A stretch of DNA of 64,000 nucleotides from CALXVA01 sp944392465. Its GTDB lineage: Bacteria; Bacillota; Clostridia; TANB77; CAG-508. The translations under genes and the position numbers were made by a program. The stretch covers positions 1,178,001-1,242,000 of the forward strand of contig OZ006978.1 of NCBI GenBank assembly GCA_963931155.1. The letters run 5' to 3'. Positions 36,918-46,185 of the stretch are shown here, piece after piece (position 1 is the first letter of the stretch; each line of letters starts with the position of its first letter). The notes below the pieces were generated by a model, which worked only from the letters and a program-made list of their open reading frames with translations, searched no databases and was not told the DNA's origin.

Positions 36918-39173
36918 TAATTCAACTATTGTTACACCCATTTCTCCTTCACCAAATGTTCCTAGTCTAAATGATGCTACATGTGAATTGGTTTTTAAAA
37001 ACTTATGAATTCCTTCTCGTAATTTTCCAGTACCTTTTCCATGTACTATTCTAACAGGAGAAAGTTTTGCTATTGCACAATCATCTAGGTATTTGTCTAT
37101 TATAAAAGTGGCTTCATCAACATTCATACCAATTACATTTATTTCACTAGATATATTTTGTGATTTAAATTGATTTCTTTTAGAAAATGTAACTGATGAA
37201 TGTGATTTATTATTTTTATTCTGTTTGTTTTTTAAAGTATTGTTTTTTAAGCTAAATTTATTGTTTAATGTTTTTAATGCATCTAAATTTAAAGTGTTGT
37301 TGTTATTTATTGATACATCTTTTAATTTATCATTTAATTCATTTCTTAAATTATTTGCTGTTGAAATATCATTTTTATTTAATGAATTGAGTTTATTTAT
37401 GACAGATGTAGCTTCTTCTTTTGCATCTGAAAGAATTGCTTTTGCTTCCTCTCTTGCTTTTTGTAAAATTTTATTTTGCTTTTCTTGCCAGAAGTTGTTT
37501 TGGTTTTCTAATTTTTTTCTTAATTCTTCTATTTGGGCAGAGTTCTTCTTAATAGTTTCTTTTTCTTTTTCAATTTCAATTTTGTCATCGTATATATTTT
37601 TCATTAGTTCTTCAATACTTATATCATCTTGTTTCATAAGTAAATTTGCATAGTTTAGAATTGTATCATTTAAACCTAGTTTTTTGCTTATGGCAAAAGC
37701 ATTACTTTTGCCAGGAATTCCAATTAACAATTTATATGTAGGCTTTAAATTTTCTAAATCAAATTCGCAACTTGCGTTTTGAAATCCAGTTGTAACTAAG
37801 CAATAATTCTTAAGTTCTTGATAATGAGTTGTAGAAATTGTTGTAATTCCTAAATCAAAAAAGTATTTCAAAATACTAATTGCTAAATTTGCTCCTTCTA
37901 TAGGGTCTGTGCCAGAACCTAGTTCATCTAATAAAACTAAGCTATTAGATGTGGCTTTTTTAGTGATTTCTATTATAGTTGACATATGTGATGAGAAAGT
38001 GCTTAAAGATTCTTGAATACTTTGTTCATCACCAATATCAGCAAAAATATTATCAAACACATAAATACTGCTATGTTCTTTGGCGGGTATAAAAATTCCA
38101 GAATACGCCATTAAAAGTAATATACCTATTGTTTTTAAGCTTACTGTTTTTCCTCCTGTATTAGGTCCAGTTATTACTAATGAGAAATAGTCTTTTCCAG
38201 TTGAAATATCAATAGGTACAACTTTTGTTTTATCAATTAAAGGATGTCTTGCAGATTTTAAATCTATATATTTTTCATCATTAATATACGGTTTTACTCC
38301 ATCTAATGATAATGAATAATTTGCTTTAGCAAATATTATATCTAAATCACCAATTATGTTTAAATTATATTTTAATTTTTCAGTATATTCATATAACATA
38401 CTAGATAAATCTGATAATATTCTTTCTATTTCAATATCTTCTTCCACTTTTATATTTGTTATCTCATTATTAAGTTCAAAAACACTAAGAGGTTCAATAA
38501 ATACAGTAGAACCACTACTAGAAATATCGTGTATAAAGCCTTTTATTTGAGATCTATATTCTTCTTTTATTGGAATTACATATCTATCAGCTCTAATAGT
38601 AATAATAGGTTCCATTAAATATTTTGAATATGTACTTGAATGAATAAAAGAATTTAGTTTATCTTTAATAGATTGTTCCAATTTCTGACTTTGCTTTCTT
38701 AATGACTTTAATGTTTCTGAAGCATCATCTGCAATAGTATTTTCATCTAAAACTATTGAGAAAATTTTCTCTTCTATAGATTTATTTGCATATAGATTGT
38801 TAAAAAAGTTATGCAAAGCGTCATAGTTAGAATAATCAAATTCATCATCATTAAAAAAGTATTCTTTAATTTCTCTTGATATTTTTAAAACCTTTGCTAT
38901 GTCTAGTAAAGGTTTATTAGTTAATATTGAATCGCTCTCTAGACTTTTTATATATACTGAAATATTAGGAATTTCAGAAAGAGGAATATTAGATTTTCTA
39001 TAAATCAAGCTAATAGCTTCATCAGTAAGTTCTAATAAATCTAATACCTCTAATTTAGAAAAAGAAGGTTTTATATTTTTTAAATTGTCTTTTCCGATAT
39101 ATGTTTTACAATAAGTACCTAATGTATCAATTATTTTATCATATTCTAATGTTTGCAAATATTTGCTATTCAT
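36912..39173 (-). CDS. mutS2: Endonuclease MutS2
   Basis: A 753-residue MutS2, implicated in suppressing recombination and in rescuing collided ribosomes. It has a MutS-like core and lever, Walker A ITGPNTGGKTVSLKT, Walker B LLDELGSGTDP, a long coiled coil (about 500-610), and a C-terminal Smr nuclease domain with VHGKGTGKLREGI. The ATG at 39173 (MNSKYLQTLEYDKI) matches the family start; a second ATG at 39185 touches the AAAGGA SD. In-frame extension further upstream is AT-rich intergenic sequence. Confidence 0.92.
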   Translation of the reverse strand: MNSKYLQTLEYDKIIDTLGTYCKTYIGKDNLKNIKPSFSKLEVLDLLELTDEAISLIYRKSNIPLSEIPNISVYIKSLESDSILTNKPLLDIAKVLKISREIKEYFFNDDEFDYSNYDALHNFFNNLYANKSIEEKIFSIVLDENTIADDASETLKSLRKQSQKLEQSIKDKLNSFIHSSTYSKYLMEPIITIRADRYVIPIKEEYRSQIKGFIHDISSSGSTVFIEPLSVFELNNEITNIKVEEDIEIERILSDLSSMLYEYTEKLKYNLNIIGDLDIIFAKANYSLSLDGVKPYINDEKYIDLKSARHPLIDKTKVVPIDISTGKDYFSLVITGPNTGGKTVSLKTIGILLLMAYSGIFIPAKEHSSIYVFDNIFADIGDEQSIQESLSTFSSHMSTIIEITKKATSNSLVLLDELGSGTDPIEGANLAISILKYFFDLGITTISTTHYQELKNYCLVTTGFQNASCEFDLENLKPTYKLLIGIPGKSNAFAISKKLGLNDTILNYANLLMKQDDISIEELMKNIYDDKIEIEKEKETIKKNSAQIEELRKKLENQNNFWQEKQNKILQKAREEAKAILSDAKEEATSVINKLNSLNKNDISTANNLRNELNDKLKDVSINNNNTLNLDALKTLNNKFSLKNNTLKNKQNKNNKSHSSVTFSKRNQFKSQNISSEINVIGMNVDEATFIIDKYLDDCAIAKLSPVRIVHGKGTGKLREGIHKFLKTNSHVASFRLGTFGEGEMGVTIVELK

Positions 39174-39347
39174 TTTAAAGTTCATTCCTTTCTGGCTTAC
39201 ATTGAATGGATATATAGTAATGAAATAATTCAAATTAACGTATATTATATCATAATATTGGTAAAAATGCACTTCTTTTTTGTTAGAACATTAAGAAAAC
39301 GAATCTTAATAAAAATTCACAAATAGGCATAAAAATCAAAAAAACTC

Positions 39348-39376
39348 TTGCAATTCTTGGAAATAAGGTGTATAAT
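39348..39376 (+). promoter_or_regulatory. Promoter of the rimP-nusA-infB operon
   Basis: TTGCAA, 17-bp spacer, TATAAT, 86 bp before the rimP ATG. Confidence 0.75.
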
Positions 39377-39397
39377 ATATGCGACATAAGGAGAAAA

Positions 39398-39424
39398 GAA
39401 GAGCGGAAACAAATTCCGCTCTTC
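39398..39424 (+). promoter_or_regulatory. GC-rich leader hairpin of the rimP-nusA operon
   Basis: Perfect 11-bp arms GAAGAGCGGAA / TTCCGCTCTTC with a 5-nt loop, extended outward by AAGG/CCTT and ATATAT/ATATAT pairing. It is followed not by a T-run but by CCTTACG, so it looks like a leader structure and not a terminator. Control by NusA or another operon product is a possibility only. Confidence 0.55.
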
Positions 39425-39462
39425 CTTACGTAATATATGAATTATATTAAAAAGGAGAGTCT

Positions 39463-40005
39463 ATGGCAAATATAGAAGAGAAGGTAGAAAATCTAATTAA
39501 AAATAACGTGGAAAACCTCGGATATAGCATATATGATGTTCAGTATGTAAAAGAAGGGCAGGAATACTATTTACGTATATTCATAGAAAAAGAAAGTGGT
39601 TCTATAGATTTGAATGACTGTGAAAAAGTAAATGATGCTATAAACGATTTATTAGATTCGGCAGATTATATAAAGGATCAATATTTTCTAGAAGTATCTT
39701 CAACAGGTTTAGAGAAAGTTTTAAGAAAAGATAAACATTTACAAGATAATATTGGAAACCAAATACAAATAAAATTGTTTAAACCTATAGAAATGACAAA
39801 AACAAAAGAAATTATTGAACCAAATCAAAAATCAAAAGGAAAAAAGAATAAAAACAAAGATAATAAAATTAAAGAAATACAAGGAAAACTGGATAGCTTT
39901 AACGAAAAACAAATTGCCATAGAATTAGAAGACAATCAAATGCTAAATATAGAAAGAAATAATATTTCTTTAATAAAAACCGTTTTTGACTGGGAAAGTG
40001 TTTAA
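39463..40005 (+). CDS. rimP: Ribosome maturation factor RimP
   Basis: A 180-residue RimP, needed for 30S subunit maturation. The N-terminal alpha/beta domain contains GYSIYDVQYVKEGQEYYLRI and the family segment INDLLDSADYIKDQYFLEVSSTGLEKVLRK (written here in parts: DYIKDQYFLEVSSTGLE). The C-terminal SH3-like domain has an unusual Lys/Asn-rich insert (about 115-140). RBS AAAGGAGA. First gene of the conserved rimP-nusA-rnpM-rplGA-infB-rbfA cluster. Confidence 0.92.
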   Translation: MANIEEKVENLIKNNVENLGYSIYDVQYVKEGQEYYLRIFIEKESGSIDLNDCEKVNDAINDLLDSADYIKDQYFLEVSSTGLEKVLRKDKHLQDNIGNQIQIKLFKPIEMTKTKEIIEPNQKSKGKKNKNKDNKIKEIQGKLDSFNEKQIAIELEDNQMLNIERNNISLIKTVFDWESV

Positions 40006-40049
40006 ATAGAATTTTACTTAAATTATCTTAATGAGAGGAGTTTGAAAGA

Positions 40050-41177
40050 ATGAAGAAAACATCTAAAACAAATAATCAAGCAATAGATAGTAAAGAATTA
40101 GTAATAGCAATGGATGAATTAGAAAAAGAAAATGGAATAAAAAAAGATGTGTTGTTAGAAGCTATAGAAACAGCTTTAGTTACAGCATATAAAAGAAATT
40201 TTGATTCTGCTGAAAATGTAAGAATTACAATGGATAAAGATACAGGAGAAATTCATGTTTATGCAGAAAAGGATGTAGTAGAAAAACCAGAAGATATAGA
40301 AAATAGCAAACTTCAAATTAGTTTGGCTGATGCTAGAAAAATAAATAAAAAACTAGAAGTTGGGGATAAGGCTGAAATTGAGCAAGTTCCAAAAAACTTT
40401 GGGAGAATTGCAGCACAAACAGCAAAACAAGTAATAGTACAAAAAATTAGAGAAGCTACAAGAAACTTTTTATTTGATGAATTTAATGAAAGAAAAGGCG
40501 AAATTGTATCAGGAATAGTTCAGAAATCAGATGGTAGTATAGTTGTTATGGATTTAGGAAGACTTGAAGGAGTTATGCCTGTAAAAGAACAAATACCAAC
40601 AGAACATTACAAAGTTAATGATAAAATAAGAGCTGTTATAGTTGATGTAGAAAGAGGAACAAAGGGAGCTCCACAAGTTGTGGTTTCTAGAGCTCATGTA
40701 GATTTTGTAAGAAAATTATTTGAATTGGAAATACCAGAAATATATGAAGGAGTAATAGAAATAAAGAGCATATCTAGAGATCCAGGAAAAAGGTGTAAAG
40801 TAGCAGTATATTCTCCTAATGAAAATATAGATCCTGTTGGCTCTTGCGTTGGGCAGAAAGGAATTCGTATTCAAAATATCATAAATGAATTAAATGGAGA
40901 AAAAATAGATGTTATTGAATGGTCTGAAGATCCAGCAATATTTATATCAGCAGCATTACTTCCTGCAGAGGTTATGGCGGTAGATGTAAAGCCAGAAGAA
41001 AAGTTTGCACAAGTAATAGTAAGGGATGATCAATTATCATTAGCGATAGGAAAAGCAGGACAAAATGCAAGATTAGCAGCTAGACTTACAAATTGGAAAA
41101 TAGATATAAAGAGTGAGTCTCAATTTAGAGAAATGCTTGCTCAACAAGCTGAAAATGAAGAAGAGACGGAAGAATAA
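40050..41177 (+). CDS. nusA: Transcription termination/antitermination factor NusA
   Basis: A 375-residue NusA that binds RNA polymerase and nascent RNA and modulates pausing, termination and antitermination. An N-terminal polymerase-binding domain (about 10-135), an S1 domain (about 148-215) and two KH domains (GSCVGQKGIRIQNI near 270 and LAIGKAGQNARLAARL near 337) are visible. It lacks the C-terminal acidic repeats of the proteobacterial protein, as is normal for Firmicutes. RBS GAGAGGAG. Confidence 0.95.
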   Translation: MKKTSKTNNQAIDSKELVIAMDELEKENGIKKDVLLEAIETALVTAYKRNFDSAENVRITMDKDTGEIHVYAEKDVVEKPEDIENSKLQISLADARKINKKLEVGDKAEIEQVPKNFGRIAAQTAKQVIVQKIREATRNFLFDEFNERKGEIVSGIVQKSDGSIVVMDLGRLEGVMPVKEQIPTEHYKVNDKIRAVIVDVERGTKGAPQVVVSRAHVDFVRKLFELEIPEIYEGVIEIKSISRDPGKRCKVAVYSPNENIDPVGSCVGQKGIRIQNIINELNGEKIDVIEWSEDPAIFISAALLPAEVMAVDVKPEEKFAQVIVRDDQLSLAIGKAGQNARLAARLTNWKIDIKSESQFREMLAQQAENEEETEE

Positions 41178-41217
41178 TATATTATATGCACAAATATAAT
41201 AAAGGAGAGGAATTAGT

Positions 41218-41479
41218 TTGAAAAGTTTACCACAAAGAACTTGTATAGGATGTAATTCTCGGAAAAAATAAAAATGAATTAATACGAATAGTTAAAAATA
41301 AAGAAGGAGATATTTTTATAGATAAAACAGGCAAAGCAAATGGACGAGGAGCATATATTTGTAATAATATCCAATGTTTAGAAAAAGCTATAAAAAATAA
41401 AAGATTTGAAAAAATATTTGGAACTAAAATATCTGAAGAAATTTATGAGAATTTAAGAGGTGTAATTGTTGACAAATAA
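41218..41479 (+). CDS. rnpM: RNase P modulator RnpM (YlxR), +1 frameshift at CGG
   Basis: A small RNA-binding protein of the YlxR family, reported to bind RNase P RNA. It starts TTG at 41218 after AAAGGAGAGG and reads MKSLPQRTCIGCNS. CGG at 41260-41262 follows, and the zero frame stops two codons later. Skipping the C gives GGA AAA AAT AAA AAT GAA TTA (GKNKNELIRIV), the canonical YlxR continuation, then GRGAYICNN and a stop at 41477. The product is 86 residues, family length. It sits between nusA and rplGA exactly as in other Firmicutes. Confidence 0.88.
41260..41262 (+). other. CGG +1 frameshift site 3 (rnpM)
   Basis: Zero frame is TCT CGG AAA AAA TAA; the continuing frame is GGA AAA AAT. 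The frame change can be placed anywhere between the CIGC and ELIRIV motifs (about ten codons), and CGG is in that interval. Confidence 0.8.
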
Positions 41480-41789
41480 TAAAATATGTGGACTATTAGG
41501 GCTAGCAACACGTGCTGGAAAGATTACTTTTGGAACAGATGCATGTGTAGGCGATATAGAAAAAAATAAAATTAATTTAGTAGTGATTGCTGTAGATGCA
41601 TCAGAGAGAACAAAAAATAAATTTAACAATCTTTGCAATACTAAAAATATTAAATTATTTGAATATTTAACAATAGACGAGATAAGCCATGCAATAGGAA
41701 AAAGCAATAAAGCAGTAATAGGTATTAAAGATGTAAACTTTGCAAATGAAATAGAAAAAATTATTAATGGGGGTGAAGCTATTGGGTAA
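41466..41789 (+). CDS. rplGA: L7Ae-family ribosomal protein (YlxQ / RplGA)
   Basis: A 107-residue L7Ae/L30e/Gadd45-family RNA-binding protein, which in Bacillus binds K-turns. Visible are GLLGLATRAGKITFGTDACV and the nucleotide-contact region VVIAVDASERTKNKF. The start is TTG at 41466 (or 41469), after AGAGG, and it overlaps the end of rnpM by 14 bp; coupling to rnpM translation therefore depends on ribosomes passing the CGG shift site. Confidence 0.88.
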   Translation: MLTNNKICGLLGLATRAGKITFGTDACVGDIEKNKINLVVIAVDASERTKNKFNNLCNTKNIKLFEYLTIDEISHAIGKSNKAVIGIKDVNFANEIEKIINGGEAIG

Positions 41790-44670
41790 AGTAAAAATAC
41801 ATGAAATAGCAAAAGAAGTAGGAGTGACTAGTAAAGAAATAATAAAAATAGCAAATGAATTAGGAATAGAGGTAAAAAGTCATCTAAGTGCTGTAGATGA
41901 TGAACAAGCAAGTAAAATAAAACAAAAAGCAAACAAGAAAGAAGTAACTTCCGGAAAAGCAGACAAAAAAGATTCTACTTCTTCAAGTACAAAAAAAGCG
42001 GAAACTCCTGTTATTATTAGAAGAGAAGTTATAATTTCGGAAGAAGATGAAAATTCAAAACAAGATCAAGCAGCTAAAGAAAAAAGACATAAAGAGGTAG
42101 GGTTTGTAGAAAGGAGAAATAAACAAGATTATAATATTGTTTATAGAAATAAACAAACAAAACCTCTTACAGTAAGTGAACTTTTTGGCTTAAAACCAAA
42201 AGCAGAAAAAAAAGAGGAAAAAGTAGAGGTTAAAGACAAAGAAAATAAAACAGAAAAGAAAGAAGAGGTTAGTAATATTAAAGCAGAAGTTGTAACAGAA
42301 AAAGTAGAAGTTAAACCTAAAGTTGAAATACAAGAAAATAAGCCAGAGAGTGTTAAAGAAAATAAAATTGTAAATAAAAATTTTGATAATAAAAATAGTA
42401 ATTTTAGAAATAATAATAATCAAAGAAATAATAACTATAGAAATAACAATAATTTAAGAAACAATGATAAAAATCAAAATTATAGAAATAATCAAAATAA
42501 TGATAGATTTAACAATAATCGTAACGGCTCAAATAACTTTAGAAATAATAATCAAAGAAAAAGGTCACTTGATGAAAAAGGAATTGATAAGAATATCAAA
42601 AATATAATGACTAATGAAATAGTTGAAAAAGAATCTCAAAGAGATTATACTTCTAAAGCAATTGATAAGCAAAAAGCAAGTCGTCAGTATGAAGATAACA
42701 AAACCAAAAAGAGTAGTAAATCAAGAAGAAATAATCAATTTGATGAATTTGATAGTGGTAAATTAAAAGATTTAAAGCAAGTTGATAGTTTATCTAATAT
42801 GTTTACCGAACAAGATGGAGGAATGCTTGAATATTATGATTTAACGACTGCTAGAGGCAAAAGAAATAAAAAGAAAAATCAAAAAAGTAGTGATGAAAGG
42901 AATAAACAAAAAATATTTGAACTTAAAGAAATTACAATTCCTGAAAATATTACTGTTAAAGATTTAGCACAAGAACTTAAAAAGACATCTGCAGAAGTTA
43001 TTAAAAAACTTGTTAGTTTAGGAATTATGGCTACAATTAATAACACAATAGATTTTGATACGGCATATTTGGTTGCAAGTGAATTTGGAATAACTGCTAA
43101 CAAGAAAGAAGAAGTTAAAGAAGAAGATATACTTTTTGATGACACAGAAGATACACCAGATGAACTAAAACCAAGACCACCAGTAGTTGTTGTTATGGGA
43201 CACGTTGATCATGGTAAGACATCATTGCTTGATGCTATTAGAAGTACCAATGTAATAGAAGGTGAAGCTGGTGGTATTACACAACACATTGGTGCATATA
43301 TGGTAAATGTAAATGGAAGAGAGATTACATTTTTAGATACACCAGGACATGAGGCTTTCACAAGCATGAGAGCAAGAGGAGCTCAAATAACTGATATTGC
43401 AATTTTAGTTGTAGCTGCAGACGATGGAGTAAAACCACAAACAGTAGAAGCTATAAATCATGCTAAAGCAGCAGGAATTCCAATTATTGTAGCAGTAAAT
43501 AAGATTGATTTGCCAGGGGCAAATGTGGAAAAAGTAAAACAAGAACTAATGGAATATGAGTTAGTACCAGAAGAATGGGGCGGAGATACTATATTTGTTC
43601 CTATTTCTGCTAAAAATAAAATTAATATAGAAAACTTATTAGAAATGGTACTTTTAGTGGCAGATGTAAAAGAACTTAAATCAAATCCTAAAAAACAAGC
43701 TAAAGGTACAGTTATAGAAGCTAGACTAGATAAAGCTAAGGGACCAATTGCTACAATACTTGTACAAAGAGGTACATTAGATGTAGGAGACACAATTGTA
43801 GTCGGAACATCAATTGGTAGAATAAGAGCAATGAAAAATGATAAAGGGCAAAAAATAAAAAAAGCAGGACCATCTACACCAGTAGAAATAATGGGTCTTA
43901 CTAATGTTCCAGAAGCAGGCGATACTTTCTATGAAGTTAAAGATGAAAAAATGGCAAAACATTTAGTTGAAAGAAGAAAACGTCAAGAAAGAGAAAAAGT
44001 AATTGCAGAGCAAAGTAAAGTAACCTTAAGTAATTTATTTGAAAGAATGGAAAGCGAAAACTTAAAAGAATTAGATATAATAGTTAAAGCTGATGTTCAA
44101 GGAACAGCACAAGCATTAAAACAATCACTTGAAAAATTAACAAATGAAGAAGTTAGAGTAAGAGTTATACATTCAGCAGTTGGAGCTGTTTCAGAATCAG
44201 ATGTACAACTTGCAAAAGCAGCAAAAGCTATTATAATTGCTTTTAATGTAAGACCAAATATAGCAGCAAAAGATTTTGCAGAAAAAGAGAATGTAGAAAT
44301 AAAACAATATTCTGTAATATATAATGCGATTGAAGATGTAGAATCTGCAATGAAAGGAATGCTTGCACCAATATATGAGGAAAAGGTAATTGGTAATGTA
44401 GAAGTAAGACAAACATTTAAAGTTTCAAGTGTTGGAACGATTGCAGGTGCATATGTAATAGAAGGTAAAGTAGAAAGAAATGCAGGTGTAAGAGTAATTC
44501 GTGACAATGTTGTAATTCATGATGGAAAACTAGCATCATTAAAACGTTTTAAAGATGATGTTAAAGAAGTTACTAAGGGATTTGAATGTGGAATGCAAAT
44601 CGAAAAATACAACGATATTAAAGAAGGAGACGTCATAGAAGTTTATGTTATGGAAGAAGTGAAAAGATAA
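41782..44670 (+). CDS. infB: Translation initiation factor IF-2
   Basis: A 962-residue IF-2 that delivers initiator fMet-tRNA to the 30S subunit. The N-terminal IF2_N fold (GKVKIHEIAKEVGVTSKEI) is followed by a long Lys/Glu then Asn/Arg-rich linker (about 50-330), a second IF2_N module near 385-440, the G domain (GHVDHGKTSLL, DTPGHEAF, NKIDLPG) and the C-terminal domains. I prefer the TTG at 41782, seven bases after GGGGGTG, because it begins at the conserved N-terminus. It overlaps rplGA by 8 bp. Confidence 0.94.
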   Translation: MGKVKIHEIAKEVGVTSKEIIKIANELGIEVKSHLSAVDDEQASKIKQKANKKEVTSGKADKKDSTSSSTKKAETPVIIRREVIISEEDENSKQDQAAKEKRHKEVGFVERRNKQDYNIVYRNKQTKPLTVSELFGLKPKAEKKEEKVEVKDKENKTEKKEEVSNIKAEVVTEKVEVKPKVEIQENKPESVKENKIVNKNFDNKNSNFRNNNNQRNNNYRNNNNLRNNDKNQNYRNNQNNDRFNNNRNGSNNFRNNNQRKRSLDEKGIDKNIKNIMTNEIVEKESQRDYTSKAIDKQKASRQYEDNKTKKSSKSRRNNQFDEFDSGKLKDLKQVDSLSNMFTEQDGGMLEYYDLTTARGKRNKKKNQKSSDERNKQKIFELKEITIPENITVKDLAQELKKTSAEVIKKLVSLGIMATINNTIDFDTAYLVASEFGITANKKEEVKEEDILFDDTEDTPDELKPRPPVVVVMGHVDHGKTSLLDAIRSTNVIEGEAGGITQHIGAYMVNVNGREITFLDTPGHEAFTSMRARGAQITDIAILVVAADDGVKPQTVEAINHAKAAGIPIIVAVNKIDLPGANVEKVKQELMEYELVPEEWGGDTIFVPISAKNKINIENLLEMVLLVADVKELKSNPKKQAKGTVIEARLDKAKGPIATILVQRGTLDVGDTIVVGTSIGRIRAMKNDKGQKIKKAGPSTPVEIMGLTNVPEAGDTFYEVKDEKMAKHLVERRKRQEREKVIAEQSKVTLSNLFERMESENLKELDIIVKADVQGTAQALKQSLEKLTNEEVRVRVIHSAVGAVSESDVQLAKAAKAIIIAFNVRPNIAAKDFAEKENVEIKQYSVIYNAIEDVESAMKGMLAPIYEEKVIGNVEVRQTFKVSSVGTIAGAYVIEGKVERNAGVRVIRDNVVIHDGKLASLKRFKDDVKEVTKGFECGMQIEKYNDIKEGDVIEVYVMEEVKR

Positions 44671-44717
44671 TTATTTACAAAATAATTAGCATTATGAATC
44701 AAAGGAGGATAGAACTA

Positions 44718-45104
44718 GTGGCTAAAAATGAAACTAGACTAAATAGAGTTAATGAAGAGTTAAAAAAAGAACTTAGCCAAATCCTGATTTATGAATTGAA
44801 AAATCCAAATGTTACAGGAATGCTTAGTGTTACTAAAGTAAAGATAACACCAGATTTTAAGTTTGCTAAAGTTTATGTTAGTATACTAAATTCTAAAAAC
44901 ATTAAAAAAACATTAGAAGGGTTAAAAGAATCTTCAGGGTTTATTAGATCTAGATTGGCAAAAACAGTTAATTTAAGAATAACTCCAGAATTGGTTTTTG
45001 AAATAGATGATTCTATTGAACATGGAGCAAAAATAGATGCTATTTTAAAAACTCTAGACATCAATAAAGAAAATACAGATACAGAGAATAGCGATAATAA
45101 GTAA
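44718..45104 (+). CDS. rbfA: Ribosome-binding factor A
   Basis: A 128-residue KH-fold protein that assists late 30S maturation and 16S 5'-end processing. It shows the family opening RLNRVNEELKKELSQIL and VTKVKITPDFKFAKVYVSI. The GTG at 44718 is seven bases after AAAGGAGG; the in-frame ATG at 44694 lies before that SD and would encode it. Operon member after infB. Confidence 0.92.
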   Translation: MAKNETRLNRVNEELKKELSQILIYELKNPNVTGMLSVTKVKITPDFKFAKVYVSILNSKNIKKTLEGLKESSGFIRSRLAKTVNLRITPELVFEIDDSIEHGAKIDAILKTLDINKENTDTENSDNK

Positions 45105-45130
45105 AATAAAAAAGGAATGGAAAAATATAT

Positions 45131-46084
45131 ATGAGTACATTAGATAATATTTTAGAAGAAATAGATAAGGCAGAATCGATAGTTATTTTAACACATGAAA
45201 ATCCAGATGGTGATGCTATTGGTTCAAGCCTTGCCTTATATAATGCATTAAAAAATTATGGAAAAAATCCTGATATAATTATTCCAGAATTTCCACGTAC
45301 ATTTGAATTTTTAGCAGGAGCAAGTGAAATAAAAAAAGAATCAGAAATTACTAAATATGATTTAGCAATTTCTTTAGATTGTGCTACTATTAAAATGCTT
45401 AATGGTTTTGCAAATTATTTTGAAGATGCAAAAGTTAAAATAACAATAGACCACCATAGTACAAATACAATGTATGGAGACTATAATTATGTTAATGGTG
45501 ATTCACCAGCATGTGCACAAATAGTATTAATAGCATTAGAATACTTTAAAATGGAAGTTACTAAGGAAATTGGAACATGTATATTAACAGGAATAATTAC
45601 AGATACAGGAGGATTTAAATATTCTGGAGTTACAGCAGAAACATTTGAGCTAGTTGCAGGTTTATTGAATAAAGGAATTAGTGTGTCTAAAGTGTATAAA
45701 AAAGTACTTCAGACTAAAACTAGAGCAAATTTTGAATTAAGAAAAATTGCTTGTAATAGATTAGAGTTTTTAGAGGATGGAAAAATAGCATTTACATATA
45801 TAACAAAAGAAGATCAAGAAAATGTGAATGCGGAAAATGGAGACCATGAAGGAATAGTAGAAATAGGAAGAGATATTGAAGGTGTTGAAGTATCTGTATT
45901 TGTAAGACAAAATGATAATGGTTGCAGAGTTTCTATGAGATCAAATGAATATGTAAATGTATCAGATGTATGTTTGTTCTTAGGCGGTGGAGGACATATG
46001 CGTGCAGCAGGATGTACTTTACAGTGTACAATAGAGCAAGCAAAAGAAAAGATATTAAGACAATTAAAAAATGTTATTAAATAA
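45131..46084 (+). CDS. nrnA: DHH-family phosphoesterase (NrnA-like oligoribonuclease/pAp phosphatase)
   Basis: A 317-residue DHH-DHHA1 enzyme expected to degrade nanoRNA and pAp. Visible metal ligands are HENPDGDAIGSS (17-28), SLDCA, the DHH motif in TIDHHSTN (about 110), and the DHHA1 GGGGHMRAAGCT glycine motif near the C-terminus. It sits between rbfA and truB as in many Firmicutes. RBS AAAGGAATGG. Confidence 0.88.
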   Translation: MSTLDNILEEIDKAESIVILTHENPDGDAIGSSLALYNALKNYGKNPDIIIPEFPRTFEFLAGASEIKKESEITKYDLAISLDCATIKMLNGFANYFEDAKVKITIDHHSTNTMYGDYNYVNGDSPACAQIVLIALEYFKMEVTKEIGTCILTGIITDTGGFKYSGVTAETFELVAGLLNKGISVSKVYKKVLQTKTRANFELRKIACNRLEFLEDGKIAFTYITKEDQENVNAENGDHEGIVEIGRDIEGVEVSVFVRQNDNGCRVSMRSNEYVNVSDVCLFLGGGGHMRAAGCTLQCTIEQAKEKILRQLKNVIK

Positions 46085-46185
46085 AGTGTATTTAGGGATG
46101 AACCTAGACATAAAAATTTGTTAATGATTATTTTCTCATTTTCATTCCTAAAGGTACAAATATAGTTAAAAAGAAGGCGATACAT

